From: Pseudomonadota bacterium
Lineage (GTDB): Bacteria; Pseudomonadota; Gammaproteobacteria; Burkholderiales; Gallionellaceae
DNA: 9,994 nt
Direction: 5' to 3'
Assembly (NCBI GenBank): GCA_021847165.1
Contig: JAJZUH010000068.1
Location: forward strand, 1-9,994
Part shown: positions 5,732-9,994 of the stretch, piece by piece
How positions within the stretch are numbered: position 1 is the stretch's first letter
Layout: every line of letters starts with the position of its first letter
The notes under the pieces: model-generated
What the model saw: only the letters and a program-made list of their open reading frames with translations
What the model was told of the DNA's origin: nothing
The model's database searches: none
Program-made: the position numbers and the translations under genes

Positions 5732-6739
5732 ATGGGAATCGTCAGAAAATTCTTGCCGCTGGCCCTGATCCTGTCCGCGCTGGGCATGCCGGCAGTCGCA
5801 TTGGGCGGCCAGCCGGACTGGTTGAGCGGCGAATCGGCCGAATATCCCAACGACCAATACCTGGTGGGTCGTGGCGAGGCTTCCACCGAGGAGGAGGCGC
5901 AGAATCGTGCGCGCGGCGATCTGGCGACCATCTTTGAAGTGCGCATCCAGGTGGCGAACGAGAATGCCACCACGGTGGTTCAGTCCGGCGGCAAGGAGCA
6001 GCTCAGCCGGCAGTCCTCCCAGCAGGTATCCGCCAGGACCGACAAGGTGATCAGCGGTATCACGATCGCAGGCATCTGGTTCGATCCGGTGACCGCGGAT
6101 TACCATGCCTTTGCAGTCCTGTCGCGTGCGCAAGCCGCAGCGAGCCTGAGCGAGGAACTGGGCAACATCGACAAGGAGATACAGCAGGACCTGCAGGCGG
6201 CGGACCAGGCAAACGACCTGTTGCTGAAGGTCGGTGCGTTGACCAAGGCGTCGCAGGCCACGATCCGGCGCGACGGTTTCCAGGCATCGCTGAAGGTGAT
6301 CGACCCGTCCGGGCGCGGTGTGCAGAGCCAGGTTTCCCAGGCATCGGTACAGCAGATGATCGACGATACGCTGAAGCGCATACGCATTGCCCCAGAAGTC
6401 GTGCAGGACGGCGGCGCGAAAGCGTTCGCTTCCATACTCAAGGGCGGACTGGCGGCAGCCGGCTTCCTGGCGACCGGCATGGATGATGCGGATCTGGTGC
6501 TGGAGGGCAAGCTGACCATGACCGACATCGGGCGCCAGGAGGGCTGGAACTGGATGCGCGCAACCGTGGAGGTGTCGCTGGTCGAAAAGGCATCGCGGCG
6601 CGTGCGCGGCACCCAGACCTGGCCGGTAAAAGCGTCGGCACAGGATGCCCGGACTGCGCGCACGCGTGCGCTGATCGAAGTGGAGAAGCTGCTCAAACAG
6701 GAATTGCGCCCGGCGATTGTCGGTTTTGCCGCAAGCTAG
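5732..6739 (+). CDS. Exported LPP20-domain protein, not lipidated
   Basis: Three in-frame ATGs lie close together (5720, 5726, 5732); 5732 has GGAG (5722-5725) 6 nt upstream and gives the most normal signal peptide (MGIVRKF plus hydrophobic 8-24). There is no lipobox; cleavage is likely near AVA-LGG (21-26), releasing a soluble periplasmic protein of about 310 residues. The LPP20 domain follows at once: QPDWLSG, YLVGRGEAS, the helix EEEAQNRARGDLATIF, VRIQV, and the closing strand YHAFAVLSR (about 27-135). The second half contains a helix, a middle part (SLKVIDPSGRG) and a beta-rich end (LVLEGKLTMTD, TVEVSLVEKASRR, RVRGTQTW). That end resembles the alternating strands of LpoB/FlgO-type domains, though I cannot confirm this. 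It closes the LpoB-COG3014-LPP20 trio, 53 nt after the previous stop. Confidence 0.82.
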   Translation: MGIVRKFLPLALILSALGMPAVALGGQPDWLSGESAEYPNDQYLVGRGEASTEEEAQNRARGDLATIFEVRIQVANENATTVVQSGGKEQLSRQSSQQVSARTDKVISGITIAGIWFDPVTADYHAFAVLSRAQAAASLSEELGNIDKEIQQDLQAADQANDLLLKVGALTKASQATIRRDGFQASLKVIDPSGRGVQSQVSQASVQQMIDDTLKRIRIAPEVVQDGGAKAFASILKGGLAAAGFLATGMDDADLVLEGKLTMTDIGRQEGWNWMRATVEVSLVEKASRRVRGTQTWPVKASAQDARTARTRALIEVEKLLKQELRPAIVGFAAS

Positions 6740-6758
6740 CACCTGCGGCGGTTCGCGG

Positions 6759-6788
6759 CGCGCGGATCCTCGTGCGGGAATCCGTGCG
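6759..6788 (+). terminator. Weak hairpin after the LPP20 gene
   Basis: CGCGCGGAT (6759-6767) pairs with ATCCGTGCG (6780-6788), a 9-bp stem with one G-U pair and a 12-nt loop. It is followed only by TTCAATCTT, not a real T run. It lies 20 nt after the stop at 6739, so it may end or stabilise that transcript, but it is not a textbook intrinsic terminator. Confidence 0.35.
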
Positions 6789-6853
6789 TTCAATCTTATG
6801 ACTCATGCGGGTTACGCCGTTGGGTTATCCCGGCCGAAATCGCGCTTGCTTCC

Positions 6854-6883
6854 TTGAATATCCCTTTAACGCAGGAGTAGAAT
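6854..6883 (+). promoter_or_regulatory. Candidate sigma70-like promoter of the hyf-like operon
   Basis: TTGAAT (6854-6859, 4 of 6 consensus) and TAGAAT (6878-6883, 5 of 6) are separated by 18 nt. Transcription would begin near 6890, leaving a leader of about 45 nt before the ATG at 6935. This is the best promoter-like pair in the 195-nt gap 6740-6934, and it fits an operon independent of the LPP20 cluster. Confidence 0.45.
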
Positions 6884-6934
6884 CGCCGGCCTGCAAGATG
6901 TGCATTCAATCGAGGGGTGTATAAGTAACACCAG

Positions 6935-8944
6935 ATGGACGCCGTTGGGATATCGCCGCTGGATGTGGTTGGCTGGTTAGTCCAGTTCTGGATCGTGCTC
7001 GGAATCGTGGCGCTGGTTTTGCAGCGCACGCCGCAGCTGATCAACAACGTCGTCTTTCCGCTCAGTGCACTGACCTCGCTGCTGCTGGCAGCGGCCGGCC
7101 TGTGGGCGCTTGCCGCACCGCCCGGCATCATGGTGTTGCCGCTCGGCCTGCCCGACCTGCCGTTCCATCTCCGTCTCGATCCGCTGTCCGGTTTCTTCCT
7201 GATCCTGCTGGGCGGCGCCTCTCTCGGCGTCTCCCTGTTCAGTGCCGGCTATTTCCGCACCATGGCGGGCGGCACGCTCGGCCTGCTGTGCCTGGAATAC
7301 CACCTGTTCCTGGTCGGCATGACGCTGGTGCTGCTGGCGGATGACGCGTACATGTTCATGGTGGCGTGGGAGACCATGGCGCTGTCTTCCTATTTCCTCG
7401 TCACCACCGACCACGCCATCCCCGACATCCGCAAGGCGGGCTACCTTTACCTGCTGATCGCGCATGTCGGCGCGATTGCCATCCTGCTGAGTTTCGGCGT
7501 GATGCAGGGCGGCCACGGCATCGGTGCCTACACCTTCGATGCGATGCGCGGTGCGCAGCTGAGCACGTTCTGGTCATCGGCGGCATTCCTGCTGGCGCTG
7601 TTCGGCTTCGGTGCGAAGGCGGGCGTGCTGCCGCTGCACGTCTGGCTGCCCGAGGCGCATCCGGCAGCGCCCTCGCCGGTGTCTGCGCTGATGAGCGGCG
7701 TGATGCTGAAAACGGCGATCTACGGCATCCTGCGCGTCACCTTCGATCTGCTGGGCACGCAGCTGTGGTGGTGGGGCGTGCTGGTACTGGCGCTGGGGCT
7801 GCTCACGGCGGTGTTCGGCGTGATGTTCGCCGCCGTGCAGGGCGACATGAAACGCCTGCTGGCTTATTCTTCGATCGAGAACATCGGCCTGCTGCTGGTC
7901 GGCATCGGGCTCACCATCATCTTCCACGTCTATGGCAAGAACACGCTTGCCGCGCTGTCGCTCACCGCGACGCTGTATCACAGCCTCAATCACGCGATGT
8001 TCAAGAGCCTGCTGTTCGTCGGCACCGGTGCCATCCTGCATGCCACCGGCGAGCGCAACATGGGGCGTCTGGGCGGATTGATCCATCGCATGCCCTGGGC
8101 GGCAATGCTGGTGCTGGTGGGCGTGCTGGCGATCGCCGGCCTGCCGCCGCTCAACGGTTTCGTGTCGGAGTGGCTGTTGCTGCAGGCCTTCCTGCTGTCT
8201 CCCGGTTTGCCCAACAGCTACATCAACATGCTGGTGCCGGTGGCTGCTGCCGTGATCGCACTGGCGGCGGCGCTGGCCGCCTATGTGATGGTGAAATTCT
8301 ATGGCGTGATCTTTCTCGGCCAGCCGCGCGAGAAGGTGCTGGAACATGCGCACGATGCGGGGATCTGGGAGCGCAGCGGCATGGTCTGGCTGGCGCTGAC
8401 CTGCGTGGCGCTGGGGCTGGCGCCGGTATTCGTGGTGCAGCAGATCGATCTGGTTTCCCGGATGCTGATCGGCTCCGGTCTGGGCAATGCGGCCGCCAAT
8501 TGGGTATTCCTCGCGCCGGTGGATACCGAACGCGCCAGCTACAGCCCGCTGTATTTCCTGCTGGCGGTGCTGGCGGTCATGCTGCTCACCACCGTGCTGG
8601 TGCGGCGCCTGTACCACGGCCGGGTCAGGCGCAGCCCGCCGTGGGACTGCGGCTTCCCGGCGCAGACTGCTCGCATGCAGGACACCGCGGAGGGCTTCGG
8701 CCAGCCGATCCGGCGCATCTTCGAGCCGTTCTTCAGGATCGAACGCGAAGTGCCGAGCCCGTTCGATACGCACCCCCGTTACCACGGGCAAAGCGACGAC
8801 CGTCTCTGGTACATCCTGTACCTGCCGGTCAAGCAATTGACGGAACGGCTGTCTGCCCTGACCTCGCTGTTGCAGCACGGACGCATCCATCTGTACCTGA
8901 CCTATACCTTTGCCACGCTGATCGTCCTGCTGGTGTTCGTATGA
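6935..8944 (+). CDS. hyfB: HyfB-like hydrogenase-4 / complex I-type antiporter subunit
   Basis: This 669-residue polytopic membrane protein belongs to the NuoL/M/N antiporter family and matches the usual HyfB length (about 670). Expected proton-channel residues are present: Glu146 in AWETMALSSYF, Lys228 in FGAKAGVLPLHVWLPEAH, Lys259 in SGVMLKTAIYG, and the broken-helix area YSSIENIGLL with the YHSLNHAMFKSLLF motif. The C terminus carries the HyfB/HycC signature PPWDCGFPAQTARMQDTA, not seen in NuoL or NuoM, which separates it from complex I and Mrp subunits. In this family the subunit is thought to couple electron transfer by the hydrophilic arm to proton pumping. A stop codon (6926-6928) lies just upstream in frame, fixing the earliest start at 6935. 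No Shine-Dalgarno is near it; GAGGGG (6912-6917) is too far away. It overlaps the next gene by ATGA. Confidence 0.87.
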   Translation: MDAVGISPLDVVGWLVQFWIVLGIVALVLQRTPQLINNVVFPLSALTSLLLAAAGLWALAAPPGIMVLPLGLPDLPFHLRLDPLSGFFLILLGGASLGVSLFSAGYFRTMAGGTLGLLCLEYHLFLVGMTLVLLADDAYMFMVAWETMALSSYFLVTTDHAIPDIRKAGYLYLLIAHVGAIAILLSFGVMQGGHGIGAYTFDAMRGAQLSTFWSSAAFLLALFGFGAKAGVLPLHVWLPEAHPAAPSPVSALMSGVMLKTAIYGILRVTFDLLGTQLWWWGVLVLALGLLTAVFGVMFAAVQGDMKRLLAYSSIENIGLLLVGIGLTIIFHVYGKNTLAALSLTATLYHSLNHAMFKSLLFVGTGAILHATGERNMGRLGGLIHRMPWAAMLVLVGVLAIAGLPPLNGFVSEWLLLQAFLLSPGLPNSYINMLVPVAAAVIALAAALAAYVMVKFYGVIFLGQPREKVLEHAHDAGIWERSGMVWLALTCVALGLAPVFVVQQIDLVSRMLIGSGLGNAAANWVFLAPVDTERASYSPLYFLLAVLAVMLLTTVLVRRLYHGRVRRSPPWDCGFPAQTARMQDTAEGFGQPIRRIFEPFFRIEREVPSPFDTHPRYHGQSDDRLWYILYLPVKQLTERLSALTSLLQHGRIHLYLTYTFATLIVLLVFV

Positions 8945-9903
8945 CCGAAAACGCCAACCTCCTCTTCGCTATCGTGTTCCAGCTGGCGCAACTGCTGCTG
9001 GTGGTGCTGGCAGCCCCCTTGCTGACAGGCTGGGTCAACCAGTGCCAGGCCTGGTTGCAGAACCGCTCCGGCGCAGGCGTGCTGCAACCGTATCGCGTGC
9101 TGCGCAAGCTGTTTCACAAGGACGCGGTGATGGCGCATAACGCCTCGCCGCTGTTCCGCGTCACGCCCTATATCGTGTTCGGCTGCATGTGGCTGGCCGC
9201 CGCCATCATCCCCATCATCGCGGTCGATTTGCCGTTCTCGCTGGCGGCCGACGTGATCGCGCTGGTCGGCGTGTTCGCGGTGGCACGCGTGTTCCTCGCG
9301 CTCGCCGCGATGGATATCGGCACCGCATTCGGATCGCTCGGCGCCCGGCGCGAGATGCTGGTGTCCTTCCTGGCCGAGCCGGCATTGCTGATGGTGTTCT
9401 TCACCGCGTCGATGATCAGCCACTCCACCCAGCTGCCGCGCATCGTGGAGACGCTGGCGCATCACCAGTTCATGCTGTATCCGAGCCTGGCATTCGCGGG
9501 GCTGGCGTTCCTGATCGTGTTGCTGGCCGAGAATGCGCGCATCCCGGTGGACAATCCCAGCACCCACCTGGAGCTGACCATGATCCACGAGGCGATGATC
9601 CTCGAATATTCGGCGCGCCACCTGGCGCTGATCGAGTGGGCCAGCAGCCTGAAGCTGTTCGCCTATATCTCCATCGGCATCGCCTTGTTCCTGCCGCACG
9701 GCATCGCGGAAGTGGACAACTGGGCCGGGCTGCCGCTGGCAGTGGTGGCCTTGCTGGTCAAGCTGATGCTGGCCGGCGCGGCGCTGGCCGTGTTCGAGAT
9801 CGTCTCGGCCAAGCTGCGCATCTTCCGCGCGCCGGAATTCCTCGGCACTGCTTTCCTGCTGGCGGTGCTGGGCCTGCTGATCCATTTCCTGCTGGGGGCC
9901 TGA
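8941..9903 (+). CDS. hyfC: HyfC-like (NuoH/HycD-type) membrane subunit
   Basis: The ATG overlaps the hyfB-like stop (ATGA, 8941-8944), so translation is probably coupled; the reading frame is open far upstream but only as a shadow inside the preceding gene. The 320-residue product is about the usual HyfC size (E. coli HyfC about 322) and has around eight hydrophobic helices. Family marks are GSLGARREMLVSFLAEPALL (131-150) with Glu138 and Glu146, and the loop ENARIPVDNP starting at Glu197 continuing to THLELTMIHEAMILEYS (208-224). In the NuoH/HyfC family these charged residues line the path between the redox arm and the antiporter subunits. The subunit anchors the hydrogenase or dehydrogenase module to the membrane. 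No catalytic metal site is expected in it. Confidence 0.9.
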   Translation: MTENANLLFAIVFQLAQLLLVVLAAPLLTGWVNQCQAWLQNRSGAGVLQPYRVLRKLFHKDAVMAHNASPLFRVTPYIVFGCMWLAAAIIPIIAVDLPFSLAADVIALVGVFAVARVFLALAAMDIGTAFGSLGARREMLVSFLAEPALLMVFFTASMISHSTQLPRIVETLAHHQFMLYPSLAFAGLAFLIVLLAENARIPVDNPSTHLELTMIHEAMILEYSARHLALIEWASSLKLFAYISIGIALFLPHGIAEVDNWAGLPLAVVALLVKLMLAGAALAVFEIVSAKLRIFRAPEFLGTAFLLAVLGLLIHFLLGA

Positions 9904-9994
9904 TGCAGATCCCGCTGACCCTGCAACTCATCAATCTGCTGGCAGCCTTGCTGCTGCTGGTCGCCTTTGCCATGCTGACGCAGCGGCGCATCCT
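9903..9994 (+). CDS. Probable HyfE-like membrane subunit, 3' partial
   Basis: The ATG at 9903 shares its first base with the preceding stop (TGATG), so it is tightly coupled to the hyfC-like gene. Only 30 full codons are visible: MQIPLTLQLINL, then a Leu/Ala-rich helix (about 11-25) and TQRRIL. That is a single transmembrane start and fits HyfE/NuoK-like subunits, which follow HyfB-HyfC in many compact hyf-type operons. A HyfD-like antiporter, which comes next in E. coli, would be the alternative. The fragment is too short to exclude this. Confidence 0.6.
   Translation, partial: MQIPLTLQLINLLAALLLLVAFAMLTQRRI

Noticed and set aside
6920..6925. TATAAG as a -10 box just before the hyfB-like start
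   Set aside because: No -35-like hexamer lies 16-18 nt upstream; the pair at 6854-6883 is better.
7574..8890. 438-codon open frame on the - strand
   Set aside because: It is antisense to the HyfB-like gene; its Gln/Arg/His-rich translation mirrors the Leu/Ala codons of the membrane helices.
7366..8940. Long upstream extension of the HyfC-like frame
   Set aside because: It runs inside the HyfB-like gene in another frame with Arg/Gly/Ala-rich, non-membrane sequence. The true HyfC-like protein starts at 8941, at the ATGA overlap, in agreement with family length.

Overview
This window is GC-rich, compactly coded, and reads entirely on the + strand. It looks like the chromosome of a Gram-negative proteobacterium. 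Base composition, the style of the lipoproteins and the hydrogenase-4-type operon suggest a betaproteobacterium, perhaps of the Gallionellaceae/Nitrosomonadales type, but that placement is an inference. I see no tRNA, rRNA, insertion sequence, CRISPR array or phage gene.

Region 1 (1-3483) is an envelope cluster. It begins with the 3' end of an LPP20-family gene, closed by a clear Rho-independent terminator (572-600). A tight four-gene operon follows: a 51-residue lipoprotein (637-792), an exported FecR-domain protein with a C-terminal coiled coil (801-1571), a small LPP20-like lipoprotein (1586-1987), and an exported transglutaminase-like protein with a complete Cys-His-Asp triad (2008-3483). 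The FecR and transglutaminase proteins share an unusual helical module with aromatic residues at matching spacing, which suggests they bind each other or a common partner.

Region 2 (3484-6739) opens with an AT-richer gap. It then carries an LpoB-like lipoprotein (3647-4249), a COG3014-type TPR lipoprotein (4362-5678) and a third LPP20-domain protein that is exported but not lipidated (5732-6739). Regions 1 and 2 together hold three LPP20 proteins, four predicted outer-membrane lipoproteins (none with Asp at +2), one FecR protein and one transglutaminase-like enzyme. They read as one functional island acting at the periplasm and outer membrane. Its job is unknown. LPP20 and LpoB/FlgO-like folds occur elsewhere in flagellar outer-membrane rings and in peptidoglycan synthase activation.

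Region 3 (6740-9994) is the start of a separate operon with its own plausible sigma70-like promoter (6854-6883). It encodes membrane subunits of a hydrogenase-4/formate-hydrogenlyase-type complex: HyfB-like (6935-8944), HyfC-like (8941-9903), and the first 30 codons of what is probably a HyfE-like subunit (from 9903). These genes overlap by 4 and 1 nt, implying translational coupling. The catalytic subunits would lie downstream, so the window cannot show whether this is a true [NiFe] hydrogenase or a related complex.
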